Origin: Chloroflexota bacterium
Lineage (GTDB): Bacteria > Chloroflexota > Limnocylindria > Limnocylindrales > CSP1-4
DNA: 39,785 bases
Assembly: GCA_030447745.1 (NCBI GenBank)
Contig: JAUJOH010000004.1
Location: forward strand, 1 to 39,785
Reading direction: 5' to 3'
Part shown: in pieces, positions 23,307-33,129 of the stretch
How the letters are laid out: every line of letters starts with the position of its first letter
How positions within the stretch are numbered: the first letter of the stretch is position 1
Notes under the pieces: generated by a model
Databases searched by the model: none
What the model saw: only the letters and a program-made list of their open reading frames with translations
What the model was told of the DNA's origin: nothing
Program-made: the position numbers and the translations under genes

Positions 23307-24040
23307 CGGTCCGTGCCCGTGTCCGCTGCCGCGCGCGGAAGCCCGTCATCGGGATGGACGCGCCCGTTGCCGCGCATCCGCTGGACGACCTTGGCGACCG
23401 GCGTGACGAGGCGTGCAACGTACGAGGCGCGACCCGGCACGATCTCGGGCGCGGCGGCGAGGGCGCCGAGCAGCCCAGCCGCGGTCGAGGGGTCGCCGGC
23501 CAGGATCGTGTAGGCGACGCCGACCTCGACGAGCGTGTGCGCGTCGGAGACGGCGACACGCGGCAGCCCGTTCTGGAGGCCGAACTCCGCGGCGCGCTCG
23601 TTGCCGCGGCCGACGAGCCGCGCGTTGTGGCCCTCGACCCAGTCGACGAGCGGCGCCAGCGAGGCGATCGCCGCGTCACGCCCGAGCGACCCGCGGAAGC
23701 GGTCGTACGGGTGCGGGATGCCGACCAGCCCACCCTGCTCTCGAACGGCCTCGATCGCCTCGACGGCGGACAAGCCGGGCGGCACGGGTCGCTCGACGAA
23801 GAGCGCGATCAGGTCACCCGCACGGGTCCGAATCTCCTCGCCGACGATGACGGTCAGCCCCGGCGGGGCTGCCGCCCGCGCCTCCAGTGCCCCGTCCAGG
23901 CGGTGGTGGTCCGTGATCGCGAGATGCGTCAGGCCGCGCTCGGCCGCCAGCCGAGCCACCGCCGCCGGCGACGACAGCGAATCGAACGAGGCACGCGTAT
24001 GGCAGTGGAGGTCGACGAACGCTCGGCCGCCGCCGGTCAT
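23303..24040 (-). CDS. PHP-domain phosphoesterase
   Basis: 245 residues from ATG 24040, overlapping murA by ATGA. Metal-binding motifs of the PHP family are in order: FVDLHCHTRASFDS (HxH), LAITDHHRLDGALEA (DHD/DHH), VIVGEEIRT, GIPHPYDRFRG (PHP) and VAVSDAHTLVEVG (SDAH). The set of His/Asp/Glu ligands is complete, so a trinuclear phosphoesterase is expected, perhaps an RNase AM-like 3',5'-nucleotide phosphatase. The substrate is not evident from context (murA upstream, flippase-like gene downstream). Confidence 0.9.
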   Translation of the reverse strand: MTGGGRAFVDLHCHTRASFDSLSSPAAVARLAAERGLTHLAITDHHRLDGALEARAAAPPGLTVIVGEEIRTRAGDLIALFVERPVPPGLSAVEAIEAVREQGGLVGIPHPYDRFRGSLGRDAAIASLAPLVDWVEGHNARLVGRGNERAAEFGLQNGLPRVAVSDAHTLVEVGVAYTILAGDPSTAAGLLGALAAAPEIVPGRASYVARLVTPVAKVVQRMRGNGRVHPDDGLPRAAADTGTDR

Positions 24041-25383
24041 CGACGCGCGGCCGCTTCCGCTTCCGCAACGCGCTCGATCCTGGCGCCGATGTCGACGAAC
24101 TTGCGCTCGATGTCCTCGTAGCCGCGGTGGACGTGGTGCGCCCCGTGGATCGTGGTGGCGCCCCTCGCGGCGAGCGCGGCGAGGATCAGCGATGCGCCGG
24201 CCCGGAGGTCGCCGATCTCGACCTCCGCGCCGCGGAGACGCGCCGGGCCGGTGATCGCGGCATGGTGGTCGTCGAGCAGCTCGATCTGGGCGCCCATCCG
24301 GCGCAGCTCGGCCAGCCACTCGAGCCGGTCCTCGAAGATCGCCTCGTGGATCGTCGAGCGACCGGTCGCCTGGCTGAGGAGGACGCACGTGGGGGGCTGG
24401 AGATCCGTTGCCAGCCCCGGATAGGGCGCGGTCCGCACGCTGCACGGCCGGAAGTCGCCGGGGCCCACGCTCGTCGCGTCGACCTCGATCCGGTCGCTGT
24501 CGCACTCGACGGAGACGCGCGCGTCGCGGACCACGTCGAGAAACCCGCCGAGGTGCTCGCAGGGGGCGCTTTCGAGCGTCAGCCGACCGCCCGTGACAGC
24601 GGCCGCGACGATGAAGGTCCCGGTCTCGATCCGGTCCGCGATCACCCGGTGCTCCGCGCCGCGGAGCCGCTTGCGGCCGTGGACCTCGATCGTGTCGGGA
24701 TAGGTCCGCTCGACGCCCGCGCCCATCTTCTGGAGGAACGCGATCAGGTCGTCGATCTCCGGCTCCTGCGCAGCCGGACGGATCACGGTGTGGCCGTCGG
24801 CGAGGGCGGCGGCCATCAGCGCGTTCTCCGTGCCCATCACGGACACGAACGGAAACCGGATCTCCGTCCCGCGGAGCCGGCCCGGCGCGGTCGCGAAGTA
24901 ATAGCCGTTGCGGTAGTCGATCTGCGCGCCGAGCGTCCGCATCGCCTGGACGTGCAGGTCCACCGGGCGCCGGCCGATCCGGTCGCCGCCGGGGTTGCTG
25001 ATGATCACCCGCCCGAACCGCGCCAGGAGCGGACCGAGGAGCATGAAGCTGGCCCGCATCTTGGCGGCCGCCTCGAGCGGGACGAACAGCCACTCGACGT
25101 CGCCCGAGGCGATCTCGTAGACGTTCGGCTCGGGGTGGTCGACGACGACGCCCAGGTCGCGGAGCGTGTCGGCCATCACGCGCACGTCCTCGATCTCCGG
25201 CACGTTGGTGAACCGGCAGCGCTCGCCCGTCAGCGTCGCCGCGGCGAGCATCTTGAGGGCGGCGTTCTTCGCGCCGCTGATCGGCACGGTGCCGTGGAGC
25301 GGCTGGCCACCCTCGACCCGGAAGAGCTCCCGGGTTACCGGCTCCGGGACGTACTCCCAGTGGAACGGACGCGCGTCGGCCAT
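24037..25383 (-). CDS. murA: UDP-GlcNAc 1-carboxyvinyltransferase with Asp in place of catalytic Cys
   Basis: 448 residues. First committed step of peptidoglycan synthesis: transfer of enolpyruvate from PEP to UDP-GlcNAc in the cytosol. Seen: GTVPISGAKNAALKM (K39 = E. coli Lys22), EAAAKMRASFMLLGPLLARFG (R110), NPGGDRIGRRPVDLH, in which D134 stands where most enzymes have the PEP-adduct Cys115, and PYPGLATDLQPPTCVLL near the UDP-GlcNAc site. Asp at this position is known in mycobacterial and chlamydial MurA and makes the enzyme insensitive to fosfomycin. It lies 15 bases after atpC, an arrangement shared by Actinomycetota and Chloroflexota, so it is probably read with the ATP synthase operon. 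The N-terminal ~20 residues are an extension. Confidence 0.95.
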   Translation of the reverse strand: MADARPFHWEYVPEPVTRELFRVEGGQPLHGTVPISGAKNAALKMLAAATLTGERCRFTNVPEIEDVRVMADTLRDLGVVVDHPEPNVYEIASGDVEWLFVPLEAAAKMRASFMLLGPLLARFGRVIISNPGGDRIGRRPVDLHVQAMRTLGAQIDYRNGYYFATAPGRLRGTEIRFPFVSVMGTENALMAAALADGHTVIRPAAQEPEIDDLIAFLQKMGAGVERTYPDTIEVHGRKRLRGAEHRVIADRIETGTFIVAAAVTGGRLTLESAPCEHLGGFLDVVRDARVSVECDSDRIEVDATSVGPGDFRPCSVRTAPYPGLATDLQPPTCVLLSQATGRSTIHEAIFEDRLEWLAELRRMGAQIELLDDHHAAITGPARLRGAEVEIGDLRAGASLILAALAARGATTIHGAHHVHRGYEDIERKFVDIGARIERVAEAEAAARR

Positions 25384-25398
25384 GCCTCGGGCGGAGCG

Positions 25399-25821
25399 CT
25401 AGCCTCGCCGGCCCTCACGGCGGCGGCGCTCCGCAACGCGGATGCGCAGGAGCGCCTGCTGGAGTGCGGCACGCGCGGCGGCGAGGTCGGCGCCCTCCTC
25501 GTAACCGCCCTCGAGCGTGCGCTCCGCTTCCCGTCGAGCCTCCTCGGCCCGCTCGAGATCGATCTCGGCGGCGAGGTCCGCCGTCTCTGCCATCACCACG
25601 ACCTTGTCCGGGCGGACCTGCAGGAAGCCACCGACGATCGCGAACGACTCCTCCGAGCCGCCCTTCCGGATCCGCAGCTCGCCGACCCCGAGCGTCGACA
25701 CGAGCGGTGCGTGATGGGGCAGGACGCCCAGCTCGCCCTCGGCGCCCGGGACGACGACGGAGTCGACCTGGTCTGAGAAGGCGAGCCGCTCAGGGGTCAC
25801 GATCTCGAGCTGGATCGGCAT
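25399..25821 (-). CDS. atpC: F1 ATP synthase epsilon subunit
   Basis: 140 residues. N-terminal beta-sandwich (LEIVTPERLAFSDQVDSVVV, PGAEGELGVLPHHAPLVSTL) and the helical C-terminal arm rich in Glu/Ala/Arg (LERAEEARREAERTLEGG). It is part of the central stalk and regulates hydrolysis. The ATG has no visible ribosome-binding site; a 21-residue ORF starting at the atpD stop ends 6 bases before it, which may allow reinitiation. Confidence 0.95.
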   Translation of the reverse strand: MPIQLEIVTPERLAFSDQVDSVVVPGAEGELGVLPHHAPLVSTLGVGELRIRKGGSEESFAIVGGFLQVRPDKVVVMAETADLAAEIDLERAEEARREAERTLEGGYEEGADLAAARAALQQALLRIRVAERRRREGRRG

Positions 25822-25827
25822 CGCAGG

Positions 25828-27326
<1,499 letters not shown>

Positions 27327-28181
27327 TCAGCGCGGCTGGGCGCCGGTCGCGATCTCGATCATCTCGCGGGTGATGTTGGCCTGGCGGACCTTGTTGTACG
27401 AGAGCGTGAGGTCCTCGATCAGCTCCTCGGCGTTCTCGGTCGCGTTCTTCATGGCAACCATGCGGCTCGACTCCTCGCTCGCCCGGCTCTCGAGCACCGC
27501 CTGGTAGAGGCGCGTCGCGACGTAGCGCGGAAGGAGCTGGGTCAGGACCGTCGCGGCATTCGGCTCGAAGATGAACTGGTGGCCGGGGATGCCGGCGGCC
27601 GAGTCCTCTGCGTAGTCGATTGGGAGCAGCTGGTCGATAGCCTGCCGCTGGACGAGCGTCGACACGAACTGGGAGTAGACGATGTCGACCCGGCCGAACC
27701 GCCCCTCGAGGAAGCCGTCCGTGATGAGGCGGGCGAGCGGCAGGACGTCGGAGAACGACGGGCGGTCGCCGAACCCGGCGAAGTGCGCCTCGAGCGGGAC
27801 GCGGGCGCGGCGCATGGCGTCGCGCCCCTTGCGGCCGACGGTCACGACCGTCAGATCACCCGAGTGCCGGGTGATCTCGCGAGCCGCGAATCGGATCGTG
27901 TTCGTGTTCAGCGGACCGGCCAGGCCACGGTCGGTCGTGATCAGGATCAGCAGGCGGGTGCCGCCCTCGCGATGCGCGAGAAGCGGGTGTTCCTCGGCGC
28001 CCAGCACGGCGGCGAGGTCCGCCAGGACCTCGTCGATCTTGTCGCTGTACGGCCGTGACGCGAGCGTCGACTCCTGCGCGCGACGCAGCTTGGACGCTGC
28101 GACGAACTGCATCGCCCTGGTGATCTGCTTGATGTTCCGGACTGCGCCGATCCGGCGCCTGATGTCTCGCTGGCTAGCCAC
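27327..28181 (-). CDS. atpG: F1 ATP synthase gamma subunit
   Basis: 284 residues from GTG 28181. N-terminal helix [35 protein letters not shown], central ILITTDRGLAGPLNTNTIR, and C-terminal helix SRMVAMKNATENAEELIEDL. Rotor stalk within the F1 head. Its first 13 residues are encoded a second time 119 bases upstream, overlapping the end of atpA; a 38-residue ORF beginning there ends 2 bases before this GTG. Only a weak GAGGG lies upstream. Confidence 0.97.
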   Translation of the reverse strand: MASQRDIRRRIGAVRNIKQITRAMQFVAASKLRRAQESTLASRPYSDKIDEVLADLAAVLGAEEHPLLAHREGGTRLLILITTDRGLAGPLNTNTIRFAAREITRHSGDLTVVTVGRKGRDAMRRARVPLEAHFAGFGDRPSFSDVLPLARLITDGFLEGRFGRVDIVYSQFVSTLVQRQAIDQLLPIDYAEDSAAGIPGHQFIFEPNAATVLTQLLPRYVATRLYQAVLESRASEESSRMVAMKNATENAEELIEDLTLSYNKVRQANITREMIEIATGAQPR

Positions 28182-28300
28182 GTCTAGGCACCCTCAACGG
28201 AACGTCGGCACACGCTCACCGAGGCCCGAGGCGGAGCTCCGCGACGCCATCGGCCCGAGGTCGCGCCGATGCGCCGCCGGATATCACGCTGGCTGGCCAC
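28143..28300 (-). repeat. duplicated atpG start (two 39-base copies)
   Basis: Copy A (28262-28300) and copy B (28143-28181, the real atpG start) both encode [13 protein letters not shown] beginning with GTG. They differ at 7 of 39 bases and all seven differences are synonymous (codons 2, 5, 6, 8, 9, 10 and 13). Confidence 0.9.
28184..28300 (-). CDS. 38-residue bridging ORF with duplicated atpG N-terminus
   Basis: GTG 28300 lies inside the last codons of atpA in another frame. The ORF begins [13 protein letters not shown], identical to the AtpG start, then diverges ([17 protein letters not shown] to SVEGA) and stops at 28184-28186, two bases before the atpG GTG. It is either a remnant of an atpG start left by recombination between diverged lineages or a leader peptide that carries ribosomes to atpG. 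The second half has no similarity to AtpG. Confidence 0.45.
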   Translation of the reverse strand: MASQRDIRRRIGATSGRWRRGAPPRASVSVCRRSVEGA

Positions 28301-30047
28301 GGTCCCCCGATCCGCGGTCGGTCTCGCCGCCCGCGCCGGCCGTCTCGGCAGCGGCGGTGCCCGTGGACCCGGCCCCGCCGTCGGCGGCCGAGCCGCCACC
28401 CGCAGTCGAACCCGCGGTCGCGGGAGCATCGGCCGTGCCCTCGGGCGCGGCGCCGGCACCCGCGCGACCGCCCTCGCTGGCGGGCGTCGCACGTTCGGCC
28501 GGCGCGCCCTCGACGCCGAACACCTGGCTGCGGTAGGCGGCCAGCGCCTCGTCCAGGCCCTGGGCGGTCTCGTCGCTCAGCGCGCCGGAGTCGCGCAGGT
28601 CGCCGAGGATCTCCGGCCGCTCGCTCTCGAGGAACCGGTAGAGCCCGTCCTCGAACTCGCGGACGCGCCCGGTCGGGATGTCGTCCAGCGCGCCGGTGGT
28701 CGCCGCGTACAGGATCACGACCTGGTTCTCGACCGGCATCGGCTGGTACTGCGGCTGCTTGATCACCTCCGAGAGCTTCTCGCCGCGGGTCAGCTGGTCC
28801 CGCGTCGCCTTGTCGAGGTCCGACGCGAACTGCGCGAACGCGGCAAGCGAGCGGTACTGCGCGAGGTCGAGCTTGAGCGGACCCGCCACCTTCCTCATCG
28901 CCTTGGTCTGCGCGGCGGAGCCGACGCGGGACACGGAGATGCCGATGTTGAGCGCCGGCCGCTGGCCGGCATTGAAGAGGTCCGTCTCAAGGAAGATCTG
29001 GCCGTCCGTGATCGAGATGACGTTGGTCGGGATGTAGGCCGACACGTCGCCGGCCTGCGTCTCGATGATCGGCAGCGCCGTGAGCGATCCGCCGCCACTC
29101 TCGTCGCCGAGGCGCGCGGCGCGCTCGAGGAGCCGGCTGTGCAGGTAGAAGACGTCGCCGGGATAGGCCTCGCGGCCGGGCGGGCGGCGCAGCAGGAGCG
29201 CCATCTCGCGGTACGCCCAAGCGTGCTTGCTGAGGTCGTCGTACACGCACAGGGCGTCCTTGACCAGCCCCTGGCCCGGCACCTCGATGCCGTTCTCCAT
29301 GATCTCCTCGCCCATCGCCACGCCGGAGTACGGGGCGAGGTACTGGAGGGGCGCGGAATCCTCGGCGCCGGCGACGACGACGATGGTGTGCTCCATGGCG
29401 CCGTTCTGCTCGAGCACGGCGACCGTCTGGGCGACGGTCGACATCTTCTGACCGATGGCCACGTAGATGCAGACGAGGCGCTTCCCCTTCTGGTTGATGA
29501 TCGTGTCGATGGCGACGGCGGTCTTGCCGGTCTGGCGGTCGCCGATGATGAGCTCACGCTGGCCGCGCCCGATCGGGATCAGCGCGTCGATTGCCTTGAT
29601 CCCGGTCTGCACCGGCGTGTCGACGCCCTTGCGGACGATCACGCCGGGAGCGATCCGCTCGACGGGGCGGGTCCGGTCGGTACGGATCGGGCCTTTGTCG
29701 TCCAGGGGCCGACCAAGCGGATCCACGACGCGGCCGAGGAGCGCGTTGCCCACCGGGACCTCCACGACGCGGCCGGTGGTCTTTACCGTGTCGCCTTCCT
29801 TGATGTGCGTCGCGTCACCGAGGATGACCGCGCCGACGGTCTCCTCCTCGAGGTTCAGGGCCATGCCCATGACGCCGCCCGGGAACTCGAGCAGCTCGGA
29901 GGCGAGCGCCCCCTCCAACCCGTAGATCTGGGCGATCTGGTCGCCGACCTCGACGACCGTGCCGACGCTGCGCGTCTCGGTCGTCTCGTCGAACTGGTCG
30001 ATCGCGGATTTGATGATGCTGACGATCTCGTCTGAGCGAATGGCCAT
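28284..30047 (-). CDS. atpA: F1 ATP synthase alpha subunit with C-terminal extension
   Basis: 587 residues from ATG 30047 (GGAG upstream), about 75 longer than usual. [14 protein letters not shown] start, beta-barrel [17 protein letters not shown]-loop [37 protein letters not shown], and the arginine-finger region [16 protein letters not shown]. Family homology ends near [11 protein letters not shown]; the rest is Ala/Gly/Thr/Ser/Pro-rich and probably disordered. In this tail the reading frame overlaps the GTG of a duplicated atpG start. The extension may simply reflect loss of the original stop at that recombined junction. Confidence 0.97.
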   Translation of the reverse strand: MAIRSDEIVSIIKSAIDQFDETTETRSVGTVVEVGDQIAQIYGLEGALASELLEFPGGVMGMALNLEEETVGAVILGDATHIKEGDTVKTTGRVVEVPVGNALLGRVVDPLGRPLDDKGPIRTDRTRPVERIAPGVIVRKGVDTPVQTGIKAIDALIPIGRGQRELIIGDRQTGKTAVAIDTIINQKGKRLVCIYVAIGQKMSTVAQTVAVLEQNGAMEHTIVVVAGAEDSAPLQYLAPYSGVAMGEEIMENGIEVPGQGLVKDALCVYDDLSKHAWAYREMALLLRRPPGREAYPGDVFYLHSRLLERAARLGDESGGGSLTALPIIETQAGDVSAYIPTNVISITDGQIFLETDLFNAGQRPALNIGISVSRVGSAAQTKAMRKVAGPLKLDLAQYRSLAAFAQFASDLDKATRDQLTRGEKLSEVIKQPQYQPMPVENQVVILYAATTGALDDIPTGRVREFEDGLYRFLESERPEILGDLRDSGALSDETAQGLDEALAAYRSQVFGVEGAPAERATPASEGGRAGAGAAPEGTADAPATAGSTAGGGSAADGGAGSTGTAAAETAGAGGETDRGSGDRGQPA

Positions 30048-30076
30048 CGGATTCTCCGTTCGGCACTGGGCGAGGG

Positions 30077-30115
30077 CTAGGCGAGGGAAATGCGACCGGG
30101 TCGAACGACGCTCAT
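30077..30115 (-). CDS. possible 12-residue bridging ORF between atpH and atpA
   Basis: ATG 30115 overlaps the atpH stop (ATGA) and the frame [12 protein letters not shown] ends 29 bases before atpA, which has its own GGAG. It is very short and could be chance; listed because similar ORFs fill three other gaps of the operon. Confidence 0.15.
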   Translation of the reverse strand: MSVVRPGRISLA

Positions 30116-30663
30116 CGCGTTCGGGTCCCGGCAACGAGCTGGTCGCGCAGTCGCTCGAGTCGACCACGCACGCTGGCGTCGAGCAGGCGACCACCGACCT
30201 GCACCGTGAGGCCGCCGATGAGCGAGGGGTCGACGGCCGTCCGAAGATCGATCGTCGTCCGGGCCATCGACTCGATCCGCTGCCGCAGCGCCGCGGTGTC
30301 CTCCGTGGTCAGCGGCGCAGCGCTGGTCACGACGGCCTCGACCACGCCCCGGTGCCGGTTCATGAGGCGACGGTACTCCCCGGAGACGAGGGGCAGGAGG
30401 TCGACCCGGCCACGCTGCACCAGGAGTCGGACCAGGTTGAGCGTCTTGGGCGAGATCCGGTTCTCGACGAGCTCGCGGAGGACGCGCTCGCGGTCCGGCA
30501 ACGGGATGGCGGGATTGCCGAGGACGTCGCGGACGCGCCCCCCGGCGGCGATCTCCGCGAGTGTCTCGAGATCCCGCGCCCACGTCTCGTGCGTGCCGTC
30601 GCGGGACGCCAGGTCGAACGCCGCCTCCGCGTAGCGCCGAGCGGCCGTGGTGGGACGCGCCAT
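30112..30663 (-). CDS. atpH: F1 ATP synthase delta subunit
   Basis: 183 residues. [11 protein letters not shown] at the N-terminus, then helical bundle, [39 protein letters not shown], and C-terminal [20 protein letters not shown] with [12 protein letters not shown]. Connects F1 to the peripheral stalk. Its ATG overlaps the atpF stop by one base (TGATG), implying coupled translation. It is separate from atpF, unlike the fused b-delta subunit of mycobacteria. Confidence 0.95.
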   Translation of the reverse strand: MARPTTAARRYAEAAFDLASRDGTHETWARDLETLAEIAAGGRVRDVLGNPAIPLPDRERVLRELVENRISPKTLNLVRLLVQRGRVDLLPLVSGEYRRLMNRHRGVVEAVVTSAAPLTTEDTAALRQRIESMARTTIDLRTAVDPSLIGGLTVQVGGRLLDASVRGRLERLRDQLVAGTRTR

Positions 30664-31265
30664 CAGCGGTTGCGCTCCTGGCCCGTCGGCCCCGCCCCGA
30701 CCGCCGTCGACTCGCGAAGGAAGTCCTCCACGAGTCGCCGCTGCCGGTCGTCCGTCATGGACTCGCCGACGACCTTCCCGGCCGCGGCGAGCGCGAGGTC
30801 GGCCACCTCCGCCCGCAGGTCGCCGATCGCGCGCTGCTTCTCGGCCTCGAGCTCCGCCGCCGCACGAACCCGGATCCGCTCCAGCTCCTCGCGCGTGGCC
30901 GCCATGTCGCGCTCGCGGCTCTCGTCGGCAACGCGCTGCGACCGGGCGAGGATCTCACTCGCCTCCCGGCGCGCCTCGGCGAGGGTCGCCAGGCGCTCCT
31001 GCTCCGCCCGTTCGCGGTCCCGGCGCGCCTGCTCGGCGTCCGCGAGGCCCTGCTCGATCGTTCGCCGGCGCTCCTCGAGCGTCCCGCCGATCCGCCGGAA
31101 CGCGACGACATACAGGATCGCGAGGAAGATCAGGAAGCTCAGGGCCTGGGTGATGATCCAGAAGAAGTTGATCTGGAACTGTGCCGCGGCCTCCTCGCCA
31201 CCCGCTTCGGCGGCGAGCACGATCGTGTCGCCGGCGACGCCGCCCGCGACTGCCAGAAGGTCCAC
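30663..31265 (-). CDS. atpF: Fo ATP synthase subunit b
   Basis: 200 residues from GTG 31265. About 28 polar/small residues, one TM segment (INFFWIITQALSFLIFLAIL), RRIGGTLEERRRTIEQGLAD, then a long charged coiled coil rich in Glu/Arg/Ala to about residue 160, and AAAGKVVGESMTDDRQRRLV at the delta-binding end. Peripheral stalk. The N-terminal extension before the TM is longer than in E. coli, similar to other high-GC groups. Weak ribosome-binding site. Confidence 0.95.
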   Translation of the reverse strand: MDLLAVAGGVAGDTIVLAAEAGGEEAAAQFQINFFWIITQALSFLIFLAILYVVAFRRIGGTLEERRRTIEQGLADAEQARRDRERAEQERLATLAEARREASEILARSQRVADESRERDMAATREELERIRVRAAAELEAEKQRAIGDLRAEVADLALAAAGKVVGESMTDDRQRRLVEDFLRESTAVGAGPTGQERNR

Positions 31266-31286
31266 CCTTCAGTCCGCCCCGCGCGC

Positions 31287-31511
31287 CTAGCCCTGCCCGC
31301 CGCCGAGGAAGATCGCCAGGATGCCGACGACGACCGCGAGCACGCCGAGGCCTTCCGCGAACGCCGCGCCGATGATGAACGTGGCGCGGATCTGCGCTGC
31401 GGCGTCCGGGTTGCGCCCGATCGCCGACGTCGACATGCCGGTCAGGATGCCGATGCCGATGCCCGGGCCGATGACGCCGAGCGCCGCGAGCCCGGCTCCG
31501 AGGTTCTCCAT
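31287..31511 (-). CDS. atpE: Fo ATP synthase subunit c
   Basis: 74 residues: two TM helices with the glycine motif VIGPGIGIGILTG in the first, the polar loop GRNPDAAAQIR, and ion-binding Glu53 in FIIGAAFAEGLGVLAVVVG. The Gln and Ser/Thr ligands typical of Na+-binding c subunits are not evident, so proton coupling is expected. Strong AGGAGG before ATG 31511, as expected for the most abundant subunit. Confidence 0.97.
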   Translation of the reverse strand: MENLGAGLAALGVIGPGIGIGILTGMSTSAIGRNPDAAAQIRATFIIGAAFAEGLGVLAVVVGILAIFLGGGQG

Positions 31512-31583
31512 GGGTTCCGCTTCCTCCTCTTGTCCCGGCGGCGCCGGGCTCTTGTGGGCCAGTGAATGGGCCGTGGCGAGCGA

Positions 31584-32696
31584 TCAGGCCGGCGCGCGCG
31601 AGGCGCCGCTGACCTCCGGGGCGATGTTGCCTTCGGGCAGGTGCTCCGCGGCGCCCTCGTGGCCCTCCGCATGGTCGGCGTGGTGCGGCTCGATGGCGAT
31701 GAGCGTGAACATCAGGGTCAGGATCGAGAAGATGAGCGCCTGCATGAAGTTCAGCAGGAACTCGAGTCCGACCATGGCGACCGGGATGACCACGAGCGTC
31801 AGGCCGGTGATGACGCCGAGCGCGATCTCGCCAGCGTAGATGTTGCCGAAGAGTCGCATCGACAGCGTGACGGGCTTGACGAACTCGAGCAGGAACTCGA
31901 GGACGCCGACGAACAGGGCGATGATGCCGGCCCCGATCCCGTCGCGGAAGCCGCTGAAGTTGAAGAACTTGCCGAAGTAGCCACGGAAGCCGAGGTTGCG
32001 GATGCCCTCGATGTGGAACAGCGCGAACGCGACGAGCGCGAGCCCGATCGTCACGTTGACGTCGCTGGTCGGCGCCCGAAGCTGCTCCGTCCGGCCGACG
32101 CCCGGTAGCAGCCCGCTCCAGTTGCCGAGCAGGATGAACAGGAAGAAGGCGACGAAGATGGGGACGTAGCGGCGGGCACCCGGCCCGCCGAGTGAGGTGG
32201 CGAAGTTCGCGAGGCCCTCGTAGACGTACTCGAGGGCGTTCTGCCCGCGCCGCGGGACGAGGTCGACGCGCCGGGCCAGAATCGCGGCGAGGACGAGGAT
32301 CACGATCATCACGATCCAGCCAGTGAAGATCGAGGACGGGATCGAGACGTCGAAGGTCACGAGGCTGGACGATGCGTGGTGACCCGGCGGCCACAGCACG
32401 TGCGGCGCGGGGAACTCGAAGTTCGCCCGGATCGCTGAGTCCGGGAAGGAGAACGGCGTGTTCGGGTCCGCGACGTTGTGTTCGTCCACGCCCATCGGCG
32501 GGACCACGAAGAAGGACGCGATCAGCACCACCACGGCCAGCACCATGACGATGAGGATCGGCCGGTACGACGGCGCTCGTTCGGTGACCGCTCCGGCCGC
32601 GCCGACGGCGTCGCTGGCAAGGTCCGGGCCGAGGGCGGCCTGCATCCGGCGCTCCGCGTCCGAGCGCGTGTCCCGCTGGCGGATCTGGTCGGTCAA
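31584..32696 (-). CDS. atpB: Fo ATP synthase subunit a
   Basis: 370 residues from TTG 32696 (GGAG 5 bases upstream), longer than E. coli (271). A ~45-residue polar N-terminus, TM1 RPILIVMVLAVVVLIASFFVV, a periplasmic stretch (NFEFPAPHVLWPP), TM segments including RYVPIFVAFFLFILLGNWSG, the essential Arg in VTLSMRLFGNIYAGEI, and QALIFSILTLMFTLIAI. The C-terminus is His/Glu-rich (EPHHADHAEGHEGAAEH), a possible metal-binding tail beyond the family core. Forms the proton half-channels next to the c ring. Confidence 0.96.
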   Translation of the reverse strand: MTDQIRQRDTRSDAERRMQAALGPDLASDAVGAAGAVTERAPSYRPILIVMVLAVVVLIASFFVVPPMGVDEHNVADPNTPFSFPDSAIRANFEFPAPHVLWPPGHHASSSLVTFDVSIPSSIFTGWIVMIVILVLAAILARRVDLVPRRGQNALEYVYEGLANFATSLGGPGARRYVPIFVAFFLFILLGNWSGLLPGVGRTEQLRAPTSDVNVTIGLALVAFALFHIEGIRNLGFRGYFGKFFNFSGFRDGIGAGIIALFVGVLEFLLEFVKPVTLSMRLFGNIYAGEIALGVITGLTLVVIPVAMVGLEFLLNFMQALIFSILTLMFTLIAIEPHHADHAEGHEGAAEHLPEGNIAPEVSGASRAPA

Positions 32697-32767
32697 CGTT
32701 GCTCCACAGGCAGGAGCGCGGCGGTCGCGCCGCGCTCGGTTGCTCGCTCGCGAGTCCGGTCAGTCAT
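32693..32767 (-). CDS. 24-residue bridging ORF between atpI and atpB
   Basis: ATG 32767 lies within the last two sense codons of atpI in another frame. The 24-residue frame (MTDRTRERAT, then ERGATAALLPVEQR) ends with a TGA overlapping the atpB TTG (TTGA). Its first residues resemble the AtpB start (MTDQIRQRDT), 6 of 10 identical, recalling the duplicated atpG start. It may couple atpI to atpB translation, or be chance. Confidence 0.35.
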   Translation of the reverse strand: MTDRTRERATERGATAALLPVEQR

Positions 32768-32984
32768 CGAACGTTGCGAGAAACCGGGTGACCAGCACGT
32801 AGACCGCCCGAGCGCCCACCGCGGCACCGACCAGAAACCCGATCAGCACGAACACGGGGAGGGAGCCCAGTCGCGTGTCGACGAAGTACCCGACACCCAC
32901 GCCCGCCAGGGTCCCGACGAGGAGGACCAGTCCGATCTCGGAGAAGAGGGCAAGATAGGCCCCGCCCCGACCGGGCTCGATCAT
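32760..32984 (-). CDS. atpI: AtpI/AtpZ-type ATP synthase assembly protein
   Basis: 74 residues from ATG 32984: FSEIGLVLLVGTLAGVGVGYFVD, then LPVFVLIGFLVGAAVGARAVYVL, two TM helices joined by DTRLGSL, as in the short AtpI/AtpZ family (c-ring assembly or Mg2+/Ca2+ transport). First gene of the atp operon, 16-24 bases after a TATACT promoter. A long open frame reads in-frame from the upstream repeat-rich gene into atpI, but that frame mistranslates the Pro/Thr repeats, so it is not a fusion protein. Confidence 0.9.
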   Translation of the reverse strand: MIEPGRGGAYLALFSEIGLVLLVGTLAGVGVGYFVDTRLGSLPVFVLIGFLVGAAVGARAVYVLVTRFLATFDD

Positions 32985-33007
32985 GGGCGACCTGACAAAG
33001 CGGCGGG

Positions 33008-33016
33008 AGTATAGCA
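33008..33016 (-). promoter_or_regulatory. extended -10 promoter of the atp operon
   Basis: On the minus strand TGCTATACT is an extended -10 (TGN plus a perfect TATACT). It predicts a start near 33001 and a short leader before the atpI ATG at 32984. No -35-like hexamer is visible, which suits an extended -10 promoter. Confidence 0.6.
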
Positions 33017-33090
33017 CTCGGGACGACCGCCGCCGTGCCGGCCCCCGTCGTGCCGGCCCCTCGTCCGATCCGGGGGTGTGGCGCGGGCGC

Positions 33091-33111
33091 GCGGCGCCCG
33101 GCTGGCGCCGC
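33091..33111 (-). terminator. GC hairpin after repeat-protein gene
   Basis: GCGGCGCC (33091-33098) and GGCGCCGC (33104-33111) form a perfect 8-bp stem with a 5-base loop, 19 bases after the TAG of the repeat-rich gene and before the atp promoter. There is no T run. Confidence 0.4.
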
Positions 33112-33129
33112 CCGATCGCCCGACGCGGC

